Made by a program: the position numbers and the translations under genes. The notes beneath the pieces are model-generated. The model worked only from the letters and a program-made list of their open reading frames with translations, made no database searches and was not told the DNA's origin. Of a DNA stretch of 8,836 nucleotides, positions 1 through 7,040 are shown piece after piece (within the stretch, counting starts at the first letter, position 1; each line of letters starts with the position of its first letter). This DNA comes from Acidobacteriaceae bacterium. Lineage in GTDB: Bacteria > Acidobacteriota > Terriglobia > Terriglobales > Acidobacteriaceae. Where the stretch lies: positions 7,774-16,609 of the forward strand of contig PKYX01000205.1 of the NCBI GenBank assembly GCA_003132825.1, in the 5' to 3' direction.

Positions 1-1304
1 CCGGCATTCGACACCGCCTCACCATGCATGATCGTAAGCCGACAACGGTTCGACGCGAACCAATAAGGAATTTCGCGGTAGTCGCTGGCCTCAAAAACCG
101 CCAGGTCGGCATCTTTCCCCGGGTCGAGCGAGCCCTTACGATCCGCCAACCGCAGCGCCCAAGCCCCATTGATGGTGGCTGCGGCGATGGCCTCGGCGGG
201 CGACATTTTCATGTGAGTACAGGCCAGGGAGAGCACAAACGGCATACTGACCGTCGGAGACGACCCGGGATTGTAATCGGTGGCCAGCGCGACCGGAACG
301 CCGGCCTCAATCAGCTTGCGAGCGGGAGGAAAAGACCCCGAATCCAGGAAATAGTTTGCTCCCGGCAGCAGGGTCGCTACCGTGTCATGCTGCGCCAGTT
401 GGACAATATCCCGGTCGCTCACCTGATCGAGGTGGTCAAGCGACGCCGGATGGAAGCGCAGCAGCGGCCCTAGGAGGGTTTCGCTCAGCTGACAGACGTG
501 GGCGCGAACTCCCAGCCCGTTTTGGCTCGCGGCCGTAAAGATTTTCTCCGTGGCCTCGGCGCTGAAAGCTCCTTGGTCGCAGAAGACATCCACGAAGGCC
601 GCGAGTTTGCGCCGGGCCGCACGCGGAATCATATGCTGGCAGACGAGCTCGCAATATTTCTCGGGGCCGCCCGGGAATTCCTGGGGTACGACGTGCGCCC
701 CCAGGAGAGTTGCCACGACGGTCCCCGGCCAGCGGAGGGCCGCGTCGCGGATTGCCTCGAGTGACTTGAGTTCCGCGTGGAGGGTCAGCCCGTACCCGGA
801 CTTGGCCTCGACGGTCGTCGTACCCTGCAAAGCCATTTCATGAAGAGCGCCCAGAACTCTCTCGGCCAGGTCCTTTTTGTCGGCTTTGCGTACGGCTTCG
901 ACGCTCGAGCGAATACCGCCGCCAGCGGCGGCGATTTCTTCATAGGTCGCACCGGCAATGCGCCTTTCAAAGTCGACCAGCCGGGGCCCGATAAACGCCG
1001 GATGAGTGTGGGAATCGACAAACCCGGGCAGCACCACCTGACCTCGGCAGTCGATTTCGACGATGCGGGCGCGGTTTTTCTTTCGCCAGGGATCGCGAAC
1101 TGCATCCCTGGTCTTGCCGATCGAGACGATCTTGCCGCCGAGGCAAAGGACGGCGCCGTCTTTGATGATGGAAGGTTCTTTCAAGGCAACTCCCCGGCGC
1201 GGACCCGGCTGGCGGCCGGGAGCGCTCAGAGTGAGCAACTGGCCGATGTTGACCAGCAGCACAGCCGCTGGTTGGCGCGGACCGACCCTTTTCGGAACCG
1301 TCAC
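1..1304 (-). CDS. hutI: Imidazolonepropionase HutI, C-terminus cut by window edge
   Basis: This enzyme hydrolyses 4-imidazolone-5-propionate to N-formimino-L-glutamate, the third step of histidine degradation, in the cytoplasm. The reverse-complement frame is open from a GTG at 1304 to the left edge (434 codons, no stop reached). It shows the amidohydrolase metal site: His99 and His101 in GFVDSHTHP, His269 in RAHVCQLSE and Asp343 in ATDYNPGSSP. EAKSGYGL (residues 167-173) and LGAHVVP around His204 are typical HutI substrate-pocket motifs. Spacing between the metal ligands matches the B. subtilis enzyme closely. The family is usually about 400-420 residues, so only a short C-terminal tail is missing. 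An in-frame TAA lies just upstream, so GTG 1304 is the earliest start. A second GTG at 1262, directly before LLVNIGQLLTL, would remove 14 residues and fits the family N-terminus as well. Neither start has a good Shine-Dalgarno. It follows hutU by 146 bases on the same strand and is probably cotranscribed. Confidence 0.95.
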   Translation of the reverse strand, partial: MTVPKRVGPRQPAAVLLVNIGQLLTLSAPGRQPGPRRGVALKEPSIIKDGAVLCLGGKIVSIGKTRDAVRDPWRKKNRARIVEIDCRGQVVLPGFVDSHTHPAFIGPRLVDFERRIAGATYEEIAAAGGGIRSSVEAVRKADKKDLAERVLGALHEMALQGTTTVEAKSGYGLTLHAELKSLEAIRDAALRWPGTVVATLLGAHVVPQEFPGGPEKYCELVCQHMIPRAARRKLAAFVDVFCDQGAFSAEATEKIFTAASQNGLGVRAHVCQLSETLLGPLLRFHPASLDHLDQVSDRDIVQLAQHDTVATLLPGANYFLDSGSFPPARKLIEAGVPVALATDYNPGSSPTVSMPFVLSLACTHMKMSPAEAIAAATINGAWALRLADRKGSLDPGKDADLAVFEASDYREIPYWFASNRCRLTIMHGEAVSNA

Positions 1305-1450
1305 GCCTCGAGTTTAGCAGCCGGAGGAGAAACGCGAACTGCCACCGCCGCTTGGCCGAGTAGCCGAACCGGCAGGCGCTTCATTCCGAGAATCGGCACG
1401 GGGGTCGAAGACGAAATCGGCAATGCCGGCAAAACGGCGCCAGCCGAATC

Positions 1451-3127
1451 CTAGCCCATCGGAATCGTCACATGCCTCTTGCTCGCGAATTCTTTCGCCT
1501 CATCGTAGCCGGCGTCCGCGTGGCGAATGATCCCCATCCCCGGATCGGTGGTGAGCACGCGCTCGATGCGTTTGGCCATGGCATCGGTGCCATCCGCCAC
1601 TGTTACTTGCCCGGCGTGCAGCGAGTAGCCGATGCCCACGCCGCCGCCATTGTGAATCGAAACCCAAGACGCGCCCGCGGCGGTATTCAGCAAAGCATTG
1701 AGCAAGGGCCAATCGGCCACGGCGTCGCTGCCGTCTTTCATGCGCTCGGTTTCGCGGAACGGCGACGCCACCGAACCGCAATCCAGATGATCGCGTCCGA
1801 TCACGATGGGCGCTTTGAGTTTTCCTTTTTTCACCCGATCGTTGATGGCCAGCCCGAACTGGGCGCGTTCGCCGTAGCCCAGCCAGCAGATGCGCGCCGG
1901 CAACCCCTGAAACTTGATTCGTTTGCGGGCGAGATCGATCCAGCGCCGCAAAATGCGATTCTCGGGAAACAACTCCAGCACCAGCTCATCGGTCACGGCA
2001 ATATCGGAGGCTTCCCCGGACAACGCCACCCAGCGAAACGGCCCCCGGCCCTGGCAGAACAAAGGGCGGATATAGGCGGGCACAAATCCCGGAATGTCAT
2101 AGGCGGCTCTTACTCCACGCCCAAAAGCAAAGGTCCGAATATTGTTGCCGTAGTCAAACGTCACCGCGCCCATCTTCTGCAAGCGCAACATGGCCTCGAC
2201 GTGCCGCGCCATGGCATCGAGCGACTTCTCCTGATAGGCCTGCGGATCACGCTGACGCAGTTCGAGGGCCGCCGGCAGGGTCATCTGGTTCGGCAGGTAG
2301 CCGTTCAGCGGGTCGTGCGCCGAAGTTTGGTCGGTGAGGATGTCCGGCACCACGCCGCGTTCCGCCAACTCGGGAATGACGTCGGCACAGTTGCCAACCA
2401 GCCCGACCGAAACGTTTTCCCGTTTGCGAACCGCGTTTTTCAGGATGCGGAGTGCTTCCTCGAGGGTGGTGACCATGAAGTCGCAATAGCCGGTCTTCAG
2501 TCGCTTCTTGATGCGCTCTGGATCGACGTCGATCCCGAGAAACGCCGCGCCATTCATGGTGGCAGCCAGTGGCTGGGCTCCGCCCATGCCGCCCATGCCG
2601 CCGCTGACGATTAGTTTGCCGGCCAGATCTCCGCCGAAATGCTTCTCTCCCGCCGCGGCAAAGGTTTCAAATGTTCCTTGCACGATCCCCTGCGAGCCGA
2701 TGTAAATCCACGAACCCGCCGTCATTTGCCCATACATCATCAGCCCGGCGCGTTCGAGTTCGTTGAACTTCTCCCAATTCGACCAATGCCCGACCAGGTT
2801 CGAATTGGCAATCAGCACCCTTGGCGCGTATTCGTGGGTTTGGAACACGCCCACCGGTTTGCCGGATTGCACCAGCAGGGTCTCGTCATTCTCCAGGTTC
2901 CTGAGCGCATGGACGATGGCATGATAGGCCTCCCAGCTCCGCGCCGCCCTCCCGGTGCCGCCATAGACCACCAGATCGCGCGGCCGCTCTCCGACCTCCT
3001 CGTCAAGATTATTCATCAACATACGCATCGCCGCTTCCTGCTGCCAGCCCTTGCAGGAAATCTCGCTGCCGCGCGGGGCGCGAATCGGAGTGTAGGTGGA
3101 CTGCGTGATTTCGGTTTCGACCGGCAT
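1451..3127 (-). CDS. hutU: Urocanate hydratase (urocanase) HutU
   Basis: NAD+-dependent urocanase converts urocanate to 4-imidazolone-5-propionate, the second step of histidine degradation, in the cytoplasm. From ATG 3127 the protein is 558 residues, matching the usual 555-560. Visible signatures are the N-terminal YTPIRAPRG and CKGWQQEAA, the glycine-rich NAD-binding stretch [13 protein letters not shown] (176-188), the [18 protein letters not shown] segment (354-371), and [12 protein letters not shown] (491-502). Cys414 in [10 protein letters not shown] corresponds by position to the essential cysteine of the Pseudomonas enzyme (assigned from memory). The frame stays open upstream to 3364, but that would overlap the preceding pseudopilin gene and add 79 non-family residues, so I reject the longer start. 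ATG 3127 has a GGAG just upstream, although the spacing is short (2 nt). ATG 3148 (seven residues longer) is the alternative. The gene lies 175 bases after the pseudopilin pair and 146 bases before hutI. Its own promoter is likely, but I could not identify one. Confidence 0.97.
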   Translation of the reverse strand: MPVETEITQSTYTPIRAPRGSEISCKGWQQEAAMRMLMNNLDEEVGERPRDLVVYGGTGRAARSWEAYHAIVHALRNLENDETLLVQSGKPVGVFQTHEYAPRVLIANSNLVGHWSNWEKFNELERAGLMMYGQMTAGSWIYIGSQGIVQGTFETFAAAGEKHFGGDLAGKLIVSGGMGGMGGAQPLAATMNGAAFLGIDVDPERIKKRLKTGYCDFMVTTLEEALRILKNAVRKRENVSVGLVGNCADVIPELAERGVVPDILTDQTSAHDPLNGYLPNQMTLPAALELRQRDPQAYQEKSLDAMARHVEAMLRLQKMGAVTFDYGNNIRTFAFGRGVRAAYDIPGFVPAYIRPLFCQGRGPFRWVALSGEASDIAVTDELVLELFPENRILRRWIDLARKRIKFQGLPARICWLGYGERAQFGLAINDRVKKGKLKAPIVIGRDHLDCGSVASPFRETERMKDGSDAVADWPLLNALLNTAAGASWVSIHNGGGVGIGYSLHAGQVTVADGTDAMAKRIERVLTTDPGMGIIRHADAGYDEAKEFASKRHVTIPMG

Positions 3128-3302
3128 GGCTCCATGGTAGTGCTTCATCCGGCGGGGTTCAATGCGCAAGGGAATCCCAGCCGTCGGAACCGGCGCGGCA
3201 AAACTGGCGGCCATGGCAAGCCATCGAACCGATCTCTGCGAGGGAAATACTTGCGGAAGGTGGGGCGCGGCAAGGGCGGACTGGCGATGGCGGAAGGCTA
3301 CC

Positions 3303-3707
3303 TCACCACGAACTGTATGCCGTCCCGTCGCTGCCGGTCTGGTCCGAGGCGCTATGCACGTCATCGATCCCGCCCGACTGCTCGTCGGCCGACATGAGCG
3401 TGTCTTCCTCCTGCTCGACGGTCCAGTCGGGTTTAGCAGTCAAGGGATCGGTTGGAATCTGTTTGATGTACCCCGCCGAAACCAGATCATCGAGCGATTG
3501 CGGGGCCTTCTGCTTGTCCAGGGTGTATTGCGAGATGAGGGAGCGCAGGGTGAACAAGTTCTGCTTGAGCACACCCTCTTTAGAGCGGATGATCGACTGG
3601 TTGTAGGAAGGGATCGCAATGGCGATCAGAATCATGATCATGCTGATCACAATCATCAGCTCGATCAGGGTAAAGCCGCGACTCGATCTTGCCTGCAGTC
3701 TTGCCAT
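3303..3707 (-). CDS. GspG-like pseudopilin / prepilin-type protein (second of tandem pair)
   Basis: A 134-residue prepilin with a class III-type leader: ten residues, then Gly11 followed by FTLIELMIV. Prepilin peptidase would cut after Gly11, and the conserved pilin Glu5 is Glu16. The hydrophobic N-terminal helix runs to about residue 32 (IAIAIPSY). The globular part has the GspG-like pattern [22 protein letters not shown] and ends in GTAYSSW. It is likely a fibre or pseudopilus subunit assembled at the inner membrane. Its ATG directly abuts the TAA of the upstream pseudopilin gene, so the two are almost certainly cotranscribed and translationally coupled. It shares with that protein a P-x-DP-x-T motif followed by a Trp, and the terminal GT-x-Y-x-x-W, which suggests a tandem duplication that has diverged. 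I cannot tell from sequence alone whether it serves a type II secretion system or a type IV pilus-like machine. Confidence 0.9.
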   Translation of the reverse strand: MARLQARSSRGFTLIELMIVISMIMILIAIAIPSYNQSIIRSKEGVLKQNLFTLRSLISQYTLDKQKAPQSLDDLVSAGYIKQIPTDPLTAKPDWTVEQEEDTLMSADEQSGGIDDVHSASDQTGSDGTAYSSW

Positions 3708-4196
3708 TTACCAGTCCTTGTACTTGGTGCCATCGAGCGCGGCGCCGTCCGACTTGGTGAACACGTCAAACACGTTGTCCCCACTCCAGGAGTCCGAGTC
3801 CGGGTCGTCCTGCATGGAACGCATTCCCCACTCGGTCGTGCCTGTCATCGGATCGATGGGAACGCGCCGCAGAAATCGCAATTTCTTGCCGCCCATGTCC
3901 ACGCCTTTGACGAGGGTGTCCAGGTCAGGCGGATAGTTGCCCGAATCCACCTTGGTCTGGAAAGCGCCGCGGTCGGCGGCGTCTTTGTAGCGGTCAATGG
4001 CGTCGCGCATTTCCCACAAATCGCGCCGCAGTTCGCGTTCCTTCTCCCGCTTGATCGACACCCGCGCCATGGGAATGGCGAGGCTGGTCAGAATGATCAG
4101 AATCGAGGTGGCGACGATCAATTCGACCAGCGTGAACCCGCGCCCAGCCCGGCGCGTTCGGTTCGGTCGCTCGAAGCTGATGGTAGCTCGGTTCAT
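3708..4196 (-). CDS. GspG-like major pseudopilin (first of tandem pair)
   Basis: A 162-residue prepilin. The basic 20-residue leader ends in Gly20, followed by FTLVELIVATSILIILTSLAIP, with the conserved Glu at mature position 5 (Glu25). After the hydrophobic helix come a charged coil (IKREKERELRRDLWEMRDAI) and GspG-type elements: NYPPDLDTLV, RRVPIDPMTGTTEW, and a C-terminus rich in Asp and Gly ending in GTKYKDW. In GspG the C-terminal region often binds calcium; the acidic DDPDSDS stretch would suit that, but this is inference. The start is ATG 4196. An overlapping ATG at 4200 is in another frame and gives a non-pilin peptide. No strong Shine-Dalgarno is visible. The gene follows the secretin by 171 bases on the same strand, and the next pseudopilin starts at the base after its stop codon. 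It is probably a subunit of the fibre that works with the upstream secretin. Confidence 0.92.
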   Translation of the reverse strand: MNRATISFERPNRTRRAGRGFTLVELIVATSILIILTSLAIPMARVSIKREKERELRRDLWEMRDAIDRYKDAADRGAFQTKVDSGNYPPDLDTLVKGVDMGGKKLRFLRRVPIDPMTGTTEWGMRSMQDDPDSDSWSGDNVFDVFTKSDGAALDGTKYKDW

Positions 4197-4367
4197 ACAT
4201 ACGGCTCGCGACTGGATGCGTTGCTTTTCGCAGCGGCTAGCGAAGCTTGATGCACTGAGGAGTCGAACGAGGGCGTGAGGTTACCGGCGCGGCTGAACCC
4301 GGTTCGGAATTCACCTCTCTGTCCGTGCCCAAGCCCACAGCCATCGTAAGAAATTATCTCATTTCGA

Positions 4368-6656
4368 CTATTGAATCGTCACCGACGCCACCGCCCCCAT
4401 CACGGGGATGGCCTGCATCGCGGGATCGCGCGCCCCACCCTTCGAAATGGTGAGCGTGCCCTGTCCGACAGCCTTGGCCATGAAGGTCAAGGTCACGATC
4501 GCGCCCTGGCCGGTCACCCCTCCGACGCCGGGCGGCCGTGTAGCCGTAATCTGCAACGTTCCGGCGGTATTGTCGTCGCGATTAGCCAGGACAACCGCCT
4601 GGCCATCCTGCGAGAGGAAGCTTCCGTTCGAAACATTCGCCACCTGCAGCAGTTTGGGATCGTAGCTGACCTGCAAGGGCACGGAGTAAACGTTCTGCGC
4701 CCCACTGAGCAGGATGTTCACCGCGAAGCTCGATCCGTTAGCCTGGGTGACCGACGGCGGGTCAAAGCTGAAGCTCGCCCCTCCTGAAACCGCGGGCTGC
4801 GGCGCCTGCGCGGGCGCCGCATTCTGCGTCGTCGGCGCGGCCGCGGGAGCCTGGTTAGGGGCCGCTGGAGCCGCCGTAGGAGCCACCAGCGGAGTGATCC
4901 GGCGCAGCTGGATGGAATTGGCGGTACCCACATCGATCGCTTTGACACTCGCCGCGTCGAAATCGGGCTCACGCACAATGTGCGGAATCAGCACGAAGAC
5001 GATCTCATTCTCGCTATGGTCGGTTTGGGTCTGGGAGAACAGATATTTCAGGATTGGAATCTGCGACAGCCCCGGAATGCCGCTGACCGAGCGGGTCTGC
5101 TGATCTTCGAGCATGCCGCCGAGCAAGCTTACTTCCCCGTCCTTCAGCCGAATTTCATGTTCGATGGTTTTCCGGCCAATGATCGGCTGATCAATCCCGC
5201 CAATGCTCGAGGTGCCGGTCACCGACGAGATGTCCATCGAAATCTTCATCGAGACCTCGTCGTTGGCGTGAATCTTGGGGGTAATGTCGATATTGACGCC
5301 CACGTCGAGGTACTGGAACTGCGTATTGACCAACGGGTTAATACCCACGCCTCCGATGCCCGGCTGGAAGGAGCCGGTCGCAATCGGAACCCGCTCGCCG
5401 ATCTTCAGCGAGGCTTTCTGCCCATCCACCGAACGGATTTGCGGATTCTGGATCAGCTTGGTGTCGCTGTCGCTGAACAACGCACTGGCCGTGGCCTGCG
5501 GAATGGTCACGGTGAAGTCGGTGGCGTTCAAATTTCCGATCCGGTTCAGGTTGACCTGGTTGGGAGTGCCCGTGGTGCTGGTGCTCGCGCCCGTGGTGGT
5601 GGTCGTGCTGGTGGTGGAGGAGGTGGTATTGATATTGTTCTGCAGGGCCACCGTGGCGCTGGTGGGCGGATTGATGCCCAAGGTGTGGGCTTTGTCCCGG
5701 TTCACCTGCAGGATCGCCACATCTACGATGACCTCCGGCTTGGCCTTGTCCAGATCGTCAATCACCTTCTCCGCTAGGGCCAACTGGTCCGGGGTGCCTC
5801 GCACTACGATGGCGCCTTCGGCCGGCAGCGCCTGGACCTTCTGGATGTCGAGAATCTGACGGAGCGTGTTGACCACGTCCTGCATTTCGGTGGGCTGGCC
5901 AAGATTCGATGGATAGAAGGTCCGAATGACGCTCTGCTCGACCTCCTTGCGCTTTTGCTGATTGTCCGCCGCCACGAAAATCGTGTTGGAGGTAACCGGC
6001 CGCCAGAAGGTTTTGGACTCGAGCGCAATGATCTGTAGCGCGTCCTGCAAGGTCACCCCATTCAGCTCGATGCGGATGCGGCGGGAGGTGTATTCGGGGT
6101 CAAACAGCACGTTGATTCCGGCTAGCTGCCCGACCGTCTCATAAATTTGCTTGGTGTCGTTCGTGACCATCAGAGTGATGGGCAGGTTTGCGATGGGAGC
6201 CAGTTCAACCGGGCCCTGCGCCTCTTGTAGGCGCCTTTCCAACATGCCGGGTGGAGCGGCCTCCGAGCGCGGCGCCGGCGCTTTGGCGGCTTCGATCATC
6301 CTCTGGGTCTGCCGGATTTCCTGTTGGGCGATAAAGCTCGAAGGATCGATCTCCGCCGCCTTCCGGAACTCGGCCAAGGCCTCTTCGAGCTTGCCCGCCT
6401 CGCGCAGCAGCTTCCCGCGATGCACGTGGGAGGCGCCGGCCAGGAACTTCAGCCGTTCGAAAGCCGAGCGATAGCGCAAGTCCTTCGGCTTCAGGTCGTA
6501 GGCCTGCTTGAAGTCGTCGTAGGCCTGTTCGTAGTTTTGCCGGGCTTCGGCGTCCTGGCCCTTTTCGTACCAGGATTTGGCCTGGTCGGCGGCAACAGGC
6601 AGGGTAAGGGACACCAACAGCAAAACCAGAGCCACCGGGCGCATCAGTCGGGTCAT
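4368..6656 (-). CDS. Outer-membrane secretin (GspD/PilQ-like) with N-terminal TPRs and C-terminal cohesin-like domain
   Basis: A 762-residue secretin, the outer-membrane pore of type II secretion or type IV pilus machines. In order: signal peptide 1-23 (hydrophobic VALVLLLVSLTLPVAA); two TPR-like repeats at about 27-60 and 77-110 (AREAGKLEEALAEFRKAAEIDP style); an STN/N0-type domain at about 158-229; an N1-type ring domain at about 243-320; a Ser/Thr tract at 343-363; and the secretin core at about 380-562, with VGVNIDITPKI and LKDGEVSLLGGMLEDQ followed by SGIPGLSQIPILKYLF. An Ala/Pro-rich linker (591-623) leads to a cohesin-like domain (626-762), recognised by SFSFDPPSV, LQVSYDPKLLQV, GAIVTLTFMAK and GQGTLTISKG. 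ATG 6656 is chosen because GAGGGA lies 7 bases upstream; a GTG at 6659 is the alternative. It heads the cassette with the two pseudopilins. No pilotin-binding or lipoprotein signal was seen. I leave the symbol blank because the domain set fits neither GspD nor PilQ cleanly. Confidence 0.94.
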   Translation of the reverse strand: MTRLMRPVALVLLLVSLTLPVAADQAKSWYEKGQDAEARQNYEQAYDDFKQAYDLKPKDLRYRSAFERLKFLAGASHVHRGKLLREAGKLEEALAEFRKAAEIDPSSFIAQQEIRQTQRMIEAAKAPAPRSEAAPPGMLERRLQEAQGPVELAPIANLPITLMVTNDTKQIYETVGQLAGINVLFDPEYTSRRIRIELNGVTLQDALQIIALESKTFWRPVTSNTIFVAADNQQKRKEVEQSVIRTFYPSNLGQPTEMQDVVNTLRQILDIQKVQALPAEGAIVVRGTPDQLALAEKVIDDLDKAKPEVIVDVAILQVNRDKAHTLGINPPTSATVALQNNINTTSSTTSTTTTTGASTSTTGTPNQVNLNRIGNLNATDFTVTIPQATASALFSDSDTKLIQNPQIRSVDGQKASLKIGERVPIATGSFQPGIGGVGINPLVNTQFQYLDVGVNIDITPKIHANDEVSMKISMDISSVTGTSSIGGIDQPIIGRKTIEHEIRLKDGEVSLLGGMLEDQQTRSVSGIPGLSQIPILKYLFSQTQTDHSENEIVFVLIPHIVREPDFDAASVKAIDVGTANSIQLRRITPLVAPTAAPAAPNQAPAAAPTTQNAAPAQAPQPAVSGGASFSFDPPSVTQANGSSFAVNILLSGAQNVYSVPLQVSYDPKLLQVANVSNGSFLSQDGQAVVLANRDDNTAGTLQITATRPPGVGGVTGQGAIVTLTFMAKAVGQGTLTISKGGARDPAMQAIPVMGAVASVTIQ
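4371..4781 (-). other. Cohesin-like domain at the C-terminus of the secretin
   Basis: Residues 626-762 of the secretin form a compact beta-rich module set off by an Ala/Pro linker. The pattern is that of the cohesin fold: an N-terminal extracellular strand, a YDPKLL motif at 665-670, NGSFLSQDG at 677-685, and a late GAIVTLTFMAK strand at 718-728. Cohesins in cellulosomes bind dockerins. In non-cellulosomal proteins such domains are often simple adhesion or packing modules. No dockerin-like sequence was seen in the window. Calling it cohesin-like is based on recalled family patterns, not on a profile search. Confidence 0.75.
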
Positions 6657-6663
6657 CACTTAT

Positions 6664-6669
6664 TCCCTC
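6664..6669 (-). promoter_or_regulatory. Ribosome binding site of the secretin gene
   Basis: GAGGGA on the minus strand, 7 bases before ATG 6656, decides between that ATG and the adjacent GTG at 6659 (only 4 bases away). Its AGGGA part can pair with a UCCCU at 6678-6682 in the same leader to form a 5-bp stem with a 9-base loop, which might partly mask the site. Confidence 0.65.
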
Positions 6670-6756
6670 AGTTCCTTAGGGATCTTCTATCAGACTTAGG
6701 CACAGCCCGGGGGCTTCGGCTTTCGAGAAGTACCAAAGAAGACAGCAAACCCGGCG

Positions 6757-6765
6757 ATTATACCA
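6757..6765 (-). promoter_or_regulatory. Extended -10 promoter driving the secretin-pseudopilin cassette
   Basis: The minus strand reads TGGTATAAT, a perfect extended -10 element (TGn followed by the consensus TATAAT). The nearest -35-like hexamer is TTGAGT at 6783-6788, with a 20-base spacer that is longer than ideal, so the extended -10 probably does most of the work. The transcript would start near 6750 and carry a leader of roughly 90 bases before ATG 6656. It is the best sigma-70-like match I found in this spacer. Confidence 0.55.
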
Positions 6766-6887
6766 TCGGCGCGCCCGCCGAAACTCAAGCTACAGCAGGT
6801 AGTTACACTCATAAGTCTTAGTCCGAACGGTGGATCCAAAAGGTCGATGCTGGGGCCTTCCGGGGGGCGAGCGCGAGCGGCCGTAAG

Positions 6888-6916
6888 GGGTCCCCGGGGG
6901 CCTCTGCCCCGGACCC
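6888..6916. repeat. GC-rich inverted repeat (hairpin) upstream of smpB
   Basis: GGGTCC (6888-6893) pairs with GGACCC (6911-6916). GGGGC (6897-6901) pairs with GCCCC (6906-6910), leaving a CTCT tetraloop and a 3-base bulge. This makes an 11-bp, nearly all-GC stem. No T-run follows on either strand, so it is not a standard intrinsic terminator. It could be a REP-like element or a structured leader of smpB. Confidence 0.55.
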
Positions 6917-6944
6917 GGCGGCTGGAGGCGGGTTTGGCCGCCCC

Positions 6945-6965
6945 CCCCACCCGTCGACGGTGGGG
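6945..6965. repeat. Perfect inverted repeat CCCCACC / GGTGGGG
   Basis: Seven-base perfect arms (6945-6951 and 6959-6965) flank a 7-base loop that itself contains the palindrome GTCGAC. It lies 75 bases before smpB. It has no T-run, so termination is unlikely. A protein-binding site or RNA structure is possible, but nothing in the sequence shows which. Confidence 0.5.
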
Positions 6966-7029
6966 TTGTCGACCCGCCCGAGGCTGGCGGGCCAGTCCTC
7001 CCACCGCCCGGGCTCCCATGAGGTAACCT

Positions 7030-7034
7030 AGGGA
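7030..7034 (+). promoter_or_regulatory. Ribosome binding site of smpB
   Basis: AGGGA sits 6 bases before ATG 7041 and supports that start, including the long basic N-terminal extension of SmpB. A two-codon frame (ATG AGG TAA) at 7018-7026 lies just before it. Confidence 0.6.
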
Positions 7035-7040
7035 TCGATC

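Larger units (their letters stand above)
6660..7040. other. Divergent intergenic region between secretin and smpB
   Basis: There is no convincing gene in these 381 bases. The left part (6660-6840) has moderate GC and holds the secretin promoter, leader and ribosome binding site. The right part (about 6850-7015) is extremely GC-rich, with runs such as eight C at 6941-6948, two strong hairpins, and GTCGAC twice (6953-6958 and 6968-6973). An open frame crosses it on the minus strand (7151-6696), but its product is low-complexity Arg/Gly/Pro-rich and overlaps the smpB start, so it is not called. I saw no tmRNA-like ends. A clear smpB promoter was not found. Confidence 0.7.

Noticed and set aside
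1305..1450. Possible small gene or frameshifted hutI start between hutU and hutI
   Set aside because: An in-frame TAA lies just before GTG 1304, and the spacer shows no HutI-like sequence in any frame and no ribosome site.
1472..2614. Long plus-strand open frame (380 codons) opposite hutU
   Set aside because: It is the antisense shadow of a clear urocanase. Its product is rich in His, Arg and Gly without family motifs.
3128..3364. N-terminal extension of hutU to an ATG at 3364
   Set aside because: It would overlap the end of the pseudopilin gene and add 79 residues unlike any urocanase; 558 residues from 3127 is the normal length.
3162..4250. Plus-strand open frame (362 codons) across the pseudopilins
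   Set aside because: It is antisense to two recognisable prepilins and has no coherent domain.
4980..5777. Plus-strand open frame opposite the secretin
   Set aside because: It mirrors the secretin coding sequence; the Gly/Arg-rich part reflects the Ser/Thr repeat read backwards.
6888..6916. Hairpin as an intrinsic terminator
   Set aside because: There is no T-run after the stem on either strand, and it sits upstream of both flanking genes rather than after one.
6820..7020. Possible tmRNA (ssrA) gene beside smpB
   Set aside because: I found no tRNA-like acceptor ends, no T-loop sequence and no tag-encoding frame. Adjacency to smpB alone is not evidence.
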